DNA of 64,000 nt, taken from contig OY986971.1 of NCBI GenBank assembly GCA_963920575.1, positions 25,500,145 to 25,564,144 on the forward strand. Direction: 5' to 3'. A program made the translations under genes and the position numbers. The DNA comes from Narthecium ossifragum (Eukaryota; Streptophyta; Magnoliopsida; Dioscoreales; Nartheciaceae). Below the pieces are notes generated by a model. It made no database searches. It was not told the DNA's origin and worked only from the letters and a program-made list of their open reading frames with translations. Positions 24,360-37,000 of the stretch are shown piece by piece. Positions within the stretch are counted from its first letter, which is position 1, and every line of letters starts with the position of its first letter.

Positions 24360-25620
24360 GGTTTTGCATCCACGTTAAGTGGCTTTCTCAGCTTCTTCGA
24401 TATAACGACCACTTTTCCGGTGGTGTGCGTCGCTACGAGGTCATGCGGGGTCTTTTGCAACGGCGTCGAGTGTGGCCGAGATCGGCATCGTTGGGGGAGG
24501 CCCCCATGAGAAGCTCCGTGACGGAACCGGGGCCTCCGGCAGTGTCCCAATGGCCCACTTTCTCGCCGACGTCCGTCTTCGCGAGCTAATCTCCAAGGAG
24601 ATGGCCACCATGATTCCGAAGGCAACACCTCCTCTACCTCCCGCCTAGCCGACAATTGCGGCGGTGGAAAAGGAGACCGCTCGTTCTCCGCTCGTTCTCT
24701 GCCCATTCCTTCGGCCGTTCCTTCGCCAGTGGTGACGATGAAAGCGAACGTGGATCCGGACCACGCATGTAGCCGGAGAAAACAATACCCTCAAGAGTCA
24801 AGACCGTTGATTATGTGCGGGAAATAGAACTTATCTCCACCAAGAAGAGAGCGTTGGTAGGCTGGTCGAAGCAGTCGGTGGGGAGCTTTGTTTTATAGAA
24901 CAGAGATGCTCTGCTTTATCTTAGAGTTCCCATTCAAAACTAAAGACTCATCGCGATTCCTATATATATATATTTGTATTTGAGGAATAATGATCTTGGT
25001 CACGTGATGGGGACGAATAAATCCATCACATGGCCGGCATCCACTCCTATGTGTGGTGGTAGCGGAGGCCGGGGGACGAGAAGAGAAGATGGAGGGCGCA
25101 TTGGTCGGAGCGGCCGGCGGGGAGCGGCGTGAAGCGGATGAGCACAAAGGCGTCCTAGAGGGAGACGATGGGGTTGAGGTCCGGTGTGAGCAAGGAGAAG
25201 ACGCGAGAAAAAGTGGTGGAGGAGAGGGGTGGGAGGAGGAATGCGGCGGAAGGGGTTTGTGGGCTTTTCCGAGAGGTCATGGGGTGAGTATAACGGTTTC
25301 GGAGCTTGGGGTTGGTGGAGAGGTCGTTGGGGTGGTGATAGGCTGGCGTAGTTTGTTCCAAGCAGGGTCGTGGGGTCTTACTGGTGGTGGAGGTCGTGGT
25401 TGGGGGTGGAAGCAACTATCTGGTCGGATCTGCCCAGTGGGCGGCGGCAGTGCTGATTCTGGTAAGATTGGCTGTGATGACGCTTGGGAAGTTGGAGAAT
25501 GGCAGAGCACAAGGGACTAGACTTCGAAAACTCGCGTGTCCTCCTAGGTGTTGTCGTGGGGCACATCGATGACAATGGTGGAACTAGGGTCATCATCGGC
25601 CGGTGGAGTGTGGTCACTGA

Positions 25621-27900
25621 TGTGAGGACCTGCACCTCTACCCATGTGGCTCGTTGTAGACCTCAAGGGTAATTTGGTAAATTTTGCCTTGTTGGTTTGT
25701 TTCACACCCGCGTATGCACACACTGATCTTGTTTGTGTTAGTACTTGATTAAAATGGTTAGGTGGACCCGGGATCGGAAGATCCGAGCTTGGGCTTGTGT
25801 TTTAGCCCAAGTTTGTGTTTCTGGACAAGAAGATCGATCCTTCTGTGCCAGAAAGTCCTGACGGTAACTCTTGAGAGGATGGTCGCCGTTTGCCATCGCT
25901 CTCCCCTGTCAGAGGGAGAGAGGACTTTCTCTCCTCTCCTCCCCCTCTTTCCCCCTCCCTTTTCTTCCTCTTCTCCTTCTTCTTCTTCTTCCTTCTTCTT
26001 TCTTCTTCCCGCGAGCTCTGCTTCCCTTGTTTCTGGCAACCGCTTCTTCTTCTTCTCCGTTCTCCCTCCTCCGGCCAGCATTTTGGGTGTTTCAAAGCTC
26101 GTTGGATCCATGGTGATGTGAGGAAGATCCATGGTGTGGTTTGGAGCCTTGTTGGTGAATGGTTTTCGGGGAATCAACTGAGGAGTGCGTTTCCGGTAGG
26201 TTTCTACCTACCTGAGTTAGTTTAGGGGTTTTCTTTGGATCTAGTCGTTAGATCTTGTTGTTCTTTGTGTTGTTGGATGCATCTTGCTTAGTATAATTTT
26301 TGCTTTAAGTTTCATAAGCTTTGCTTGAGATTTTAGTAGGATTTAAGCATGTTTAATCTCAGATTTTCCGGTTTCTGCTGTTCTTGAAGAACAGCCGGTT
26401 TACGACGAGTTTTCCGATCTGTAAGCACATGTTCTGGGGTTGTGATGAACATAAGAGTTGTAGATCTTTGACTCTACTCTCAGACCCAACTGATTTCATA
26501 TTTTTTCCGATGTTCGTACGATTTGTTATGAATTTCGTACGGGTGGGCTGCGTTGCAGCAAGTGATGGTAAGTTAGTTTGATTAGTGTTTTTCCGTTAAT
26601 CTAGCCGTTGGATGTTTCCAGATTTTGGATATGTGGATCCCGGCATGTTGATCTACTGGAGTTTAAGTTGGATCTCGAATCCGACGTCGTTTAGACATCG
26701 GATCGATGGGGTCAATTAGCCTCTAAGTAGAGTATTTGGTGATTTAAATAATATTATATGTTCGAAACATATAATATTATATTTTCACTGTTCATCGGAG
26801 TTTTCGAGGTTGCTTCCCATTGTAGGAGTCCGCGGTTGACGGTCGTGGTACCGTTGTAATGCCGGGACCCGCTGCGGATCGGCTGGCAGCGGTTGATAGT
26901 ACCGCTGTAGCGATCCAATTGGACTTGTATGCCATCCTTATCATAGTGTTGCATGCCTACCTCTTATCTTGTGCATGTTCATAGCATCTTTCTCTGTTGT
27001 GCATTAGTTGTATTGGTTAGGGCGTGGGCGATCTGTGGGTCGTTGTCCCGAGGCTGGAAGCTCGGATTTAGCCCTAGGATCGGGGTTGGGTAGTTTGAAC
27101 CCGGTTCGAATTGTGGTGTCCGATCAAACTTGATGATAGGCTTAGATGACTGGTACACCTATTGTTTGATGATTATAGAGGTCGTGTCGGCCTTAAGTCG
27201 GATGTTGAGGTGTAGCCGGTGTTCCACTGTGTTGACTCTGGAGTAGAGGAGTTGCCTACTCAGCGGTGCCATTTCCCGCTTACAGTGCCGTTCCCTGCTT
27301 GTGAGCAAGCAGTGTTGTTTTCTGCTACTGAGTGTGACCTGACATGTGACCAGCTCTGTTGGAAGACCATGATCGTGGGCCTCAGGGACACGCGGTGGGG
27401 TTATGGGACCCATGTATACACTCAGGTCTTACTTGAGGGCGACACTGTTGCGTTTCCCTCTTCTTTCTGTGTGTCGTAGTGTAGAACCCTACTGAGCTTT
27501 ATGCTCACTCATACCCGGGTTGGGCTTTGCAGGTGCAGGCGTTAGTTCTTCTTCTGTGGCCCCTACCGGGCAGTTGGTCGACGGTGCGGCGGTGCCAGGC
27601 GGAGTCTGAGAGGTGGTGATCTTTTACTGCTTTTACCCTATGTTAGTTAGCCTCCTACGGGAGCAATGTTGTATTTGAATCTTCCCATCTCCGAGGATAT
27701 GTATATTAAATTCACTTGAGTTTTGTAATCTGAGGTTCGAGGCTTGTAATTTGATTATGTATTTTAAATTGAGGGTGTTTTGATGAATTGCTAGGGAGGC
27801 CAATAGGTTAGAGGGAACCCTCGCCAATATTTTCCACGGTTTGTTAGGTTTCGGTTCGCGTCGCCCGGCCCGGTTGGGCTTTCGCAGGGGGGGCGCGACA
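25621..27900 (+). mobile_element. Solo LTR (2.3 kb), same family, opposite orientation
   Basis: Begins TGTGAGGACC and ends GGGCGCGACA (TG..CA). It aligns along most of its length with the reverse complement of 21936-24359; for example accctactgagcttt, gctcactc and tgcaggtgcaggcg occur near 27487-27540. Only one GATCGATC motif is present (about 25832). The flanking five bases differ (ACTGA and GATCG), so no target duplication is visible: the flanks have decayed or the element recombined with another copy. A (CTT)n-rich stretch at 25930-26060 creates spurious open frames on both strands. Confidence 0.8.
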
Positions 27901-28129
27901 GATCGGTAGTTGGCGAGCTGATGCTCCCCGCCGACAACGCGAAAGCTAAGCACGTGGTTGGTGCTCATCGTCGAGGACCCCGAGAAGCTCGTGGCTTGTC
28001 ACCATGGACAACCTTGAGATGACACGGATCTCGTCGAGGGTGCAAGTGGGTGGAGGGAACGGTGATTGGAACTGCTGGAGGGAAGTGGTGGAGGTTACCG
28101 GTAGTAGGCATCGAGCTTAGACCGTCGTG

Positions 28130-28425
28130 GGGTTTGCTGGGGAACCCGTGGTTTGTCGGTGTGACCATGGTAGTCCACGTGCGTGTAGTGGCGGTTCTTC
28201 GTCTCGTACTTCACGGTCGCAGTCTTGATGGTGATACCGCGGGGCTGCTCCTTTGGGGCGACATCTAGTTCGTCGTACTTCTTCGACGCACTGTTCCCCA
28301 TGGCACTAGTGAGGGTGGTGATGAGGGGTGATCTTCCCGTGGTCGACGTGCCCGATGGTCCCGATGTTGACATGAGGCTTCTTCCACTCGAACTTCCCGT
28401 GGGCGACACGGACTAATAGCAAGCC
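28130..28425 (-). pseudogene. tufA: Captured fragment of nuclear chloroplast EF-Tu (tufA)
   Basis: Minus-strand frames give [17 protein letters not shown] (the GTP-binding P-loop of EF-Tu). After a frameshift at the following Thr codons they give [18 protein letters not shown] and [19 protein letters not shown], then HVDYHGH in place of the conserved HVDCPGH. The GNSAxKKYDEIDxAPEE pattern is that of the plastid rather than the mitochondrial factor. The fragment ends soon after that motif. Frameshift, substituted active-site residues and position inside a Pack-MULE show it is a transduplicated pseudogene. Confidence 0.85.
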
Positions 28426-28829
28426 GTCGCCGTCGTGGCGTCGTCTGGACGACGATACCTAGTGTTGCCCGCTGGTGAAATTGATGGTGCTAAGAGACTA
28501 GGAGGAGGATAAGATAGCTTTAAGCCGACGGGGAATGGGTGAAAACCGGTTTAACCGGTTTTCCGTGACTTAGCCTAACGTCGTTGGATGGCTTGGATTA
28601 AATTGGCAACTTTTGAAACTATAGAGTAGTTTTATGTGATTTTGAAAGATGAGGGTATTAGAATGATTTTGAGGATTCTAGGGTATCAAAGTGTTTTTTT
28701 GGCTTTTGAGGATTTAGGTGGTGAAATTAACTTAAAGAATTCTTATAGGGTATTATTATTATGTAATATGAAGCTTAATTGTAGGTGGTGTGCTGAACTG
28801 CCTAATTTTTCTGAGAGTTTATTCTAAAT

Positions 28830-29979
28830 ACGATCTAAGATCTTAGATATTGTCATGTAATATGAAATTTAACTAGCTATTGGCCATTTAATTTAAATCA
28901 TCTAAGCGTATAACTATCAATTAATAATATATTTATGCCTTTTAATGAACGAATTGAATATATGAATTGAATATAAGTTATAACGCAAGAGCGTTGATGG
29001 AAACTTGGAAAGATATAATTGCCTCTTCTTTGATGGAAGCTCGATGTTTTTATAGTTACAATCATGGTGACTTTTCTATCTAATCTGAGTTTTTGCCTCA
29101 AGATCTAAAAAGCTTCTTCTTTTTTGTGTGATATATTTGGGCCATTCTCCAACGAGAGCTTCATCTTTTCAAGAGCGAGATCTATGATTTGATACGCCGG
29201 CGCTCGATCGTGGTTTCGACCCGGCGTCGTCCCCAGCTCCGGCGGTGTCTGATCTTTGGTAACTTTTTATTTTTATTTTTATTTCAAGCAGGTTTTAATG
29301 GAACCCAAAAATCACCTAATTTCCACCGTTAGATTAAGTCCACGTCATCTCCTTTCTCTCTTCCCCCACTCGTTCGCCCGCTCGATCTCCTCCATTCCTT
29401 CTCCTCTCTCGATCGCGATGCGACCACGATCTCCGCCGGCGCCGATCGCAGCCCTACACCGACCGCTCCTTTAGTCTCATCCTCCTTCGCTGCTCTCCTC
29501 TCCGAACCGTCTCGCTGGCCACCCGTCCTTCCCTAGCTCCCCTCCGTCGAGCTCTCTTTGTCTCCTCGACGCAGGCCGCCCCGGGACTCCGCCGCCGGAG
29601 CTCCCTTCGCCGTGCCCAAAGCCGGCCATGACTTCTGGTCCTCCTTTCTTCGCTCTCCTTCTCCTCGTCCAGATCGCTGCGCGCCGCCACTCGTATCCAT
29701 CGCCGAGCTCCCACTTCTTCCCCTCCAACCCAACATCCACCGATCGCGCCGTCGTCGACAACTTCCACAACCTTGCTGCACCTACCGTCCCCAACGCAGC
29801 CTTCGATCACCGATTGGCTTCAATTCATCACAGGCGTTCGATCTGCAGCCCTTGATTTCAGCCGTCCGATCTGTATCATCAGCCTAGAGCCGTCTATATC
29901 TTTAATTTTGCTCATTTTACTCCAAGAGATTACCTTTTTGGCTTGAATGTGTCCGGGTTTAAGGCACTGACGCTCTCTT
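28830..29979. other. Intergenic; GC-rich patch of unknown origin at 29190-29880
   Basis: 28830-29180 is AT-rich with nothing recognisable. The part from 29190 to 29880 turns abruptly GC-rich, with open frames on both strands (29558-29887 +, 29454-29810 -). One plus frame (29628-29855) begins MTSGPPFFALLLLVQIAARR, which looks like a signal peptide, but no partner exons or family are recognised. It may be captured or decayed gene sequence upstream of the ligase gene. Confidence 0.35.
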
Positions 29980-29998
29980 ATATATATAAGAGCAGATT
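29977..29998 (+). promoter_or_regulatory. TATA box of the phosphopantothenate--cysteine ligase gene
   Basis: CTCTTATATATATAAGAG is a palindromic TATA box ending about 30 bp before the start codon at 30028. The 5' leader would therefore be very short (about 0-20 nt) unless transcription starts elsewhere. Confidence 0.5.
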
Positions 29999-30027
29999 TT
30001 TTAAGTTGCGAGGTTCTTCCCTTTCTC

Positions 30028-32948
30028 ATGGATTCAAAGGATGGCTTTGAAGCATCACAAGAGTTGTTGCTTTCTGAAGTTGAATCTTTCTTTGAATCAG
30101 CTCCGCCGCTTAGAGATAGCCATCTTGTTGCCCAAAAGGTCAAAACGTTTGTTGATCAGAATTTTCGATCCTCGGGTAACTTTTTTACTTTGTTTAGGGA
30201 TCCAAATGCTTAGTGATGTTTGGATTCTTCTATCTGCCAATGTAGTAGGCTCATGTTGCACTATGCTCTTGTTTTGAGACTTATCAGAAAATGGGGGTCC
30301 TATCGGGGTGGTCTGTGTGACTTCTGGAGGCACCACTGTTCCATTAGAGCAGCGGTGTGTGCGTTTCATTGATAATTTCAGCTCAGGCTATCGAGGAGCG
30401 GCATCCACTGAGTATGATTGGTAGTTGATATATGCTAGTCAGACGTTGAAATCAAATTGCATATAATATCTCAGGACTCTTCTCGTGGCAAAATTGCAGA
30501 TATTTCATAAAGGCTGGATATGCAGTTATCTTTCTTCATCGAAGGTGAGATACTATTCATATGTTGCTTACGTTGAGTTGCTCCTGCCTGGAGTTATCAT
30601 GTATGTGATGATATTTCGAATGGGCATTACTTTCCTTTAGTAGAGTCAATATAGTTATTTTCTTTGCCTTAGAGCTGTACATCCTAATCTAGCTTGGGTG
30701 GCCTTAAGTCAGTCGACAGCCTATTCAACTGGAAATATCTCATTTTTATCTTTGTTGACAGAGGAAGCTGTCAGCCTTATTGTAGGTACCTTCCTGAAGA
30801 TTCATTTCTTGAGTTTTTTGATCTAACTGAGGACTCAGCAATTCAAGGTATGTCTAATAACAATCACCTTTGGTTACTTTCCTAACTGTGCATGCAACAG
30901 TAATCACTTCGTTATTGTCTTTTACAGTTTCTTCTAATCTAGCTTAATGCTTTCTCTTGGTATTATCAGTACGCCAGTCATACTCTACGGTGGTCAAGGA
31001 GGCAATCAAAGATTACCATGCCGTATACCTTTTCACTTAATGTTTTCTACTCACTTATCGATTTTCTAACATTCTGACATGACCTGCAGTTTAGAAGAGG
31101 GAGAATAACATGTCAACTTCTTATTGCAGGTAGTCAGGAAGGGTTTACTAGTAAAACTGCCGTTCACCACTATTTTCGAATACCTCCAGGTATTTACGTA
31201 CTCTAATATTCTTTTTTTGAACAGTCAGATATTTCCAAGGAAATCTTGGCATTGAGTAATATGTGTGCATCTTGTTTATCGAGGATATTTTCTATTGAGG
31301 AATAAATTCATATGGTAGGGTTAAGCTAGGATATTATTTGTACACCAGCTGCAGCAATCCTAACTTAGCTAATAAGAAATATTTGGTGATTTCTTTAGTC
31401 ATTGGAATCCCTTTTACTATCACAAGTTTCTATTATACTAATGGCGGTGGTTGCAATATCTGGTTGTTTTGCTTTTTATGGGAAATATACTCTCAAGCTA
31501 ATAAATTCATTTAATCCGTTAACACTCCCACTGTGATCCTCCCCTCATTCGAATGATCTCTAATCATCATTGTTGTGGACAGACACTGCAAATAGTGGCT
31601 CAATCTATGCAACGACTTGGATCACGTGGAATGTTTTACCTTGCTGCTGCAGTCTCCGATTTTTATGTGCCCTGGGAGAGCATGGTATGAAAATGTCAGA
31701 ATCTCTTATGATGTTTGTTATATTCAAAATTCTCTTTGGCAATACTCTGGTGTATCTGGTACGTCATCTTCGCCTAGGTTGTTCAGCTAGATTAAGCTGA
31801 CTACTTGATAACAGTCACAACTTTATCTTCTTTTGTTTAGTTTGTTGTAGATATTGACAGTTTAGTTTGCATGAAAAGATTTTGTTTCACCTTGGTGTAA
31901 ACCAAGAATGTTTAATGTACTTTAATTCTCTGTATGCTTGATCAGTCATGCTTCTAAAGGAAAGCCTTGGTTTACTCATTTATGTCTGAGATAAGTTAAT
32001 ATCACCTGCACCACTCATTGCTCTGTCAATATAGCTCTTCCAGAACCTAGATTCTTGATGCTGTAATAACCACTATGGTCCTTGTACTATCAACAAAGGC
32101 ATAATGTTGGTTCTTATCCAGCTATTTACTCAGCTTAAAATTTTTGGTACCTATGTAATCATGCAGGCGAAACATAAGATCCAATCCGCAGGAGGTCCAT
32201 TGGACATGCGACTCAGCCAAGTGCCAAAAATGCTACCTATAATTCGGAAAGAGTGGGCTCCATCAGCTTTTTGCATATCATTTAAGGTTAGTAATTTGTT
32301 ATTGCACCAACTGTAGTTGATGTTTCTAGTGCTTGGACTTGAAATTGTTACATGAAAAAACCGTCAAAATTCTTATTTGGATTCAATAAACTTCTCTGTT
32401 CCTCCTCTTTAAAAGTATTCTACACAATTGCTATCTTCATCTTGCACCCTTGTGACCTTATTGTCCTGTCACTTTCATTTCTGTTGGCTATGTGTTCAGT
32501 CTAGTTACTGTCATGAGTCATGACAAGCTGGGTTTGTGTCATGAAAAGGAAATTGCATGATAAAAGATTTGCGGAAGAAAATAATCATTTCAATAACTAG
32601 TTTCCTTCTAAACATATGATGATGTGATCGAATTGCTATTTTTGATGGTTTTTTGGTGTCTGCTCATACTGAAATTAATTTGCTAACCTTCTGCAGTTGG
32701 AGACTGATCCAGATATTCTACTTCAGAAAGCTGGCATGGCTTTGGCAAAGTATCGGATGCATGTTGTTGTTGCCAATGTACTGGCGACTTACAAGAATGA
32801 AGTAATTGTTGTTACACATGATGGCCAAGTCACTGTCCGCAGGCATAGCCAAGATGCCGATGTGGAGGAAGAACTGATCAAGCTCCTTGTCGAGAGACAC
32901 TCCAAGCATATGGAACAATCCATCGTGGAGGTCGGTGGGTCCTCGTAA
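30028..32948 (+). CDS. PPCS: Phosphopantothenate--cysteine ligase (CoA biosynthesis)
   Basis: Nine exons: 30028-30175, 30288-30411, 30500-30544, 30762-30847, 30970-31022, 31130-31189, 31583-31684, 32167-32286, 32697-32948, all GT..AG and phase-consistent, giving 329 aa, a normal length for plant PPCS. The enzyme joins cysteine to 4'-phosphopantothenate, the second step of CoA synthesis after pantothenate kinase, presumably in the cytosol. Diagnostic segments: [13 protein letters not shown] and [16 protein letters not shown] (about 55-90, nucleotide-binding Rossmann region), [11 protein letters not shown] (about 165-175), [12 protein letters not shown] (about 195-206), and [20 protein letters not shown] followed by CISFKLETD (about 210-253). 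Codon use and intron structure look normal. It is the monofunctional ligase, without a fused decarboxylase. It converges with the GGT gene, 1.07 kb away. Confidence 0.95.
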
Positions 32949-34015
32949 GATTCTCGCAGTTCTCATCATATTCGCTAGTTGGATTGTTCATTATAGCACC
33001 ATATAAGTTAGAAAATCTTTTCATATTTGTATCTCTAGTAGTTGAGCCGGTGAACCTGGCTCATGGACCTAACTCACACCGTTTCAACCTAAATCAAGCT
33101 GGGATGATTGATGAGTTTTAAAGCCCTTTAACAGCCCTAATTCTTGAGGCCCATGGCAGGAGCCATTGAATAATAAAGATCATGTGATTTGATCTTGCGT
33201 CTCCTCCGAGACAACCAAGCTAATTTAGCACATGAGCTAATGTGGGTCTGTCAAAAAAGTTTGTCATGTTGGATAAGCCGATAAATTCTGGGTTATATGT
33301 AACCTGTTTGTTGTGAAATAAGTTACAGAGTTAAGTCTTGTGTCATGCTTTTGGCAATAAATTACCATTTTGTTTTGTGGACAGTATGAAATGGTTCTTA
33401 ATGACAATTTTTCGTTTGTAATTACTCTAAAGTTTGGAAGGGCCTGTCATTGCCATGTATGAAAGAGTCTAGCATGTCTTCTTTTTGTGGAACTGTCAAA
33501 TAATTTAATCTCCTCTCCTGAGTAACTGTTTTTCTTAGTTGTCATTATAAATCATGCAAGAAAAATGGCACATTCATCTATTGTTATGTAAGCTGAACAA
33601 AACTTTGGACAAATTGCAGTACATTACAAATTACAATCTTATTTAGTACATTACAATCTTATTCAAGATTTGTCTCTGCCAGAAACAATTGTAAATAGTG
33701 GACAAATTGCTTGCTGTACACTACCATCTTATTCAAGTTGAAGATTTGTGTCTGCGCCTGAAACAATGCTAAATGGTTTGTACCTTCAAGACCTTCAGAA
33801 TAACCCTAACCAGAATCATCAATCAGCCTTTTCCTTCTTTCTTGGGTCAACAAAGCCATCAAGAAGTAGCAATTAAAATAGATATATAGGATCAGGCTTT
33901 GCTTTACTTTTTTTAAAAAAATATTTTTTTGGAGAAAATTATAAATTGGATGCTTAAAAAAACACATGTTTTTACAACAGATGGATGGCAATTCTTTGAG
34001 ATAATGTGGATCAAA
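32949..34015. other. Intergenic between converging genes, with an imperfect direct repeat
   Basis: This stretch holds the 3' flanks of the ligase (+) and GGT (-) genes. Around 33609-33780 a block of about 100 bp is imperfectly duplicated (ttggacaaattgc, atcttattcaag, gatttgt.tctg, aaacaat). No open frame is convincing. Confidence 0.6.
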
Positions 34016-37000
34016 TCAGTAGCCAGCTGGAAAACCCCCTTTTCTTGGGTCACTTACAGTAGTAAGTTTGCCTGATTCCTCATTCAGCACTATGAACTGG
34101 CAAATAGTCCCCCCAGCTAGTCCTTGCAGGACATGTCCCTTCCTCTCTAAGGCTACCCTTGTCTCAGCTGGAAGTTCAAAGTGATCTCCGGTCACCGTCG
34201 TCCAGTTCTCGTATTGCACCACATTCGGAATCAACTGCACAAATTAGGGGGGAAAAAAAAAACTTATGTTGAGTTTTTAAGAAAAATATGCAATTCACTC
34301 AAAGTTCTCATGATCAAGAAGTATTTTGGATTTTTTTTTAGATGATGAGGGGAAATATTTTCAGGGATTTTAGTGGAAATTAATTAACCTGGTGATAAGA
34401 TCTTGGAGCCATAACAGAAGCAAATGGATCCATTCCTTTAGCAAAATGATTTAGGAACACCTCAGTTGCCCCAGCTATGATATAGGCTCCTCCACTAAGA
34501 CCTAAAACACCTTTCAACTTACCATCCTGTAAAACCATGAAAAGGGCTCAATGAGAACTGTGTAAGATAACTAAATCATACAAAGTTTTTAACTTATTAG
34601 TGAATTGCAGTAACTTAAATTACCTTAAGAACAATATTTGGTGACATAGACGATAATGGTCTCTTCATTGGACGGATAAAGTTCGCCGGAGCTGGCGGAG
34701 GAGAATTCTTCGAAACATTTGCAGGAATGGAGAAATCATCCATCTCATTATTAAGCAATATTCCAGTGCTTTCCGACAGAAACAACGATCCAAAGTAAGC
34801 ATTCACTGTACTAGTCATCGAAACAGCGTTCCGCTCCTTATCGACAATCGACAAGTGACTTGTGCCATGGTCATTGATCAGATTCCACCTGAACATTTCA
34901 TCAATAAGCTCATCACTAGTAGACATATAATTCAAGCTAGTATTTATAGGTAACAAGAGTTAAGGTTCACTCACTTTCCACCATAATAGCCAGGATCAAA
35001 TGTCCTATTGTCATATATCTTCTTCTTTAGCTCTTGTGCAAATTTGGGGGAGAGCATGTCAGAAAGAACTGCTGATATATTCACAAACTCAGGATCCCCC
35101 AGATTCATTCTCACAGCAAACAAGTGTTTCAAGGACTCGATAAACCGATGAAGCCCAAGGGAGCCTGAAACACCTTCAGGAATTCCATATTGCTTGAGGA
35201 TGTTTAAAACCTGTTCTTCCAAGAGGTAAAAAAGTAAATAAAAAGTTTTCATTCATAAGAAGGTGAAATGTATGATACTAAACCAAAATTCTGAGAGAAA
35301 GATTGATGTTCTTACAAGTATCATTCCGGCGCCACCCGATGAAGGTGGAGGCATGCCGAGGATCGTTAAACCACCGAAGATGTCTGTAGAGATTGGATCT
35401 GAGACTCTTATCTTATATTTCTGCAAGTCTTCCATTGTTAATATTCCTCCAGATTTCTGTATATCTCTCACCATTGCAGCTGCAACTGAGCCATTATAAA
35501 AGGCTCCTGGCCCATGTTGGGAAATGGCTCTCAGTGTTCTTGCAAGCCTTTTATTGTAGCAGATATCACCTAGCTGCAAGAGGTTTCCTTTCGAGGTGAG
35601 GATGTCGCGAAGGCCTGTATCTGAGAAAATTCCCTGCTTTGTTTTTTCCATTTGCATATGTAGATAAGGGGATATCTTGAATCCATTTTGAGCAAGCCTT
35701 GCGGCTGGCATGACCAGCCTCTTCCATGGGAGCTTTCCATGCTGCTTCCAGGCCTCATGGAGTCCGGCGACTTCTCCGGGCACAGCCACGGAGAGCGGTC
35801 CGCTTGATTTTAAGGTAGCATTCCTGCCATACATGTTCTGTTCCAAAGATCATCATATGACAATAGTCAGTTTATAAATGTTAGACTATATTAATATTAA
35901 CCTTTCTTCAACTTAAGCTTTCGGATCGAGTGTTTAAAATTATATTACGCATCATATCCGTCAATGCACATTTCGACTACCGCTCATTTAATTAAAATAT
36001 TAAGACTACCACTCATTTAATTAAAGTATTAATGTGTGAGGACTCGTGATAATTCGAGCCCACACACGAGTAAACTATATTATTATTAATGAGTGGCTTA
36101 ATAGTACTCTAATAATTTAATCCAAAAAATTTAAATAAAGACGAGTTAATATTGGCATAGTCTAACGCTAAAGAGTCTCGATAAAACACCCAAAAATATT
36201 ATAATAATTCGAAGAACTCTCTCAAAACAAAGATTAGCCATTTTTTTTCTACTCATTCTCCAAGACAGGAACTTTTACTCCAACAAAAGAAATTGGAATT
36301 ATATTCAAAAGGCAACCTTTTGTTCAATTTTTCTTTCTTTCTTTCCTTTCCAAAAGATTAGAAGCTTCTGTCATTAATCATTATTGCATCACAAAGTTCC
36401 TTTTCTGAAGCTAAACATGTCCATTTTGCATGGAGCTTATAGAGTTCTTTCTTCTCCACATATCTTAGATGCTTAAAACCCAATTCTTAATTTCAACATT
36501 TACGAAACCCAATTGATTAAAAGATTGAAAAACAACAACTTATGGACAAAGAGTTAACATCAACGAAAGGGGGTTTACCTGGGAAGCTTTCAAAGGAGCA
36601 GTCTCCCTAGAGTCAAATGCCTGCGCCTTCCCGGAAGCCATCCTCAAGACCATGAACGCTCCTCCTCCAATGCCGCTGGACGCCGGGCTGACCACACCCA
36701 AACAAAGGGCGGCCGCCACCGTCGCATCCACCGCGGTACCGCCGTCGCGCAGCACATCCCTGCCTATCTCCGAGCACCGCCCGTCGTCGGTGGCCACGGC
36801 TCCATGCCTTGAACTAATCACTTCTCGCCTGTGTGTCTTCTTCGCCTCCTCTCCTGCCAGTCCCAGCTGCAGCACCATCAGCACTGTGGCTATGGCTAGC
36901 CATAGTCGCAATAACCCTGCACATCAACCATAGTCGCCATCTCGATCAAAGTTTGCATCTTTAGAATGAAACAGAGGAAATGGGTCCAAGAATCAAACCA

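Larger units (their letters stand above)
21757..28740. mobile_element. Pack-MULE carrying a plastid EF-Tu gene fragment, with nested LTRs
   Basis: The outer 150-170 bp at the two ends are inverted copies of each other. Left 21795-21930 contains acactttgatacc, atctttcaaaatcatataaa, caaacggcgttag and gagtcacagaaaacc. The right end (28735-28560, minus strand) contains acactttgatacc, catctttcaaaatcacataa, caacgacgttagg and aagtcacggaaaacc. Long TIRs with no visible transposase and a captured host fragment (28130-28425) fit a Pack-MULE. The remaining internal DNA (24360-25620 and 27901-28500) is GC-rich like captured exons but unrecognised. The exact outer ends and a 9-bp duplication were not resolved. 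Confidence 0.7.

Noticed and set aside
24176..25672. Several open frames up to 176 codons on both strands
   Set aside because: Lie within the Pack-MULE interior and an LTR end. Opposing frames overlap fully, and none shows a recognisable domain. Kept only as possible captured sequence.
25758..26225. Ser/Phe-rich and Lys/Glu/Arg-rich frames
   Set aside because: Caused by the CTT/CTC-rich stretch inside the LTR at 25621-27900.
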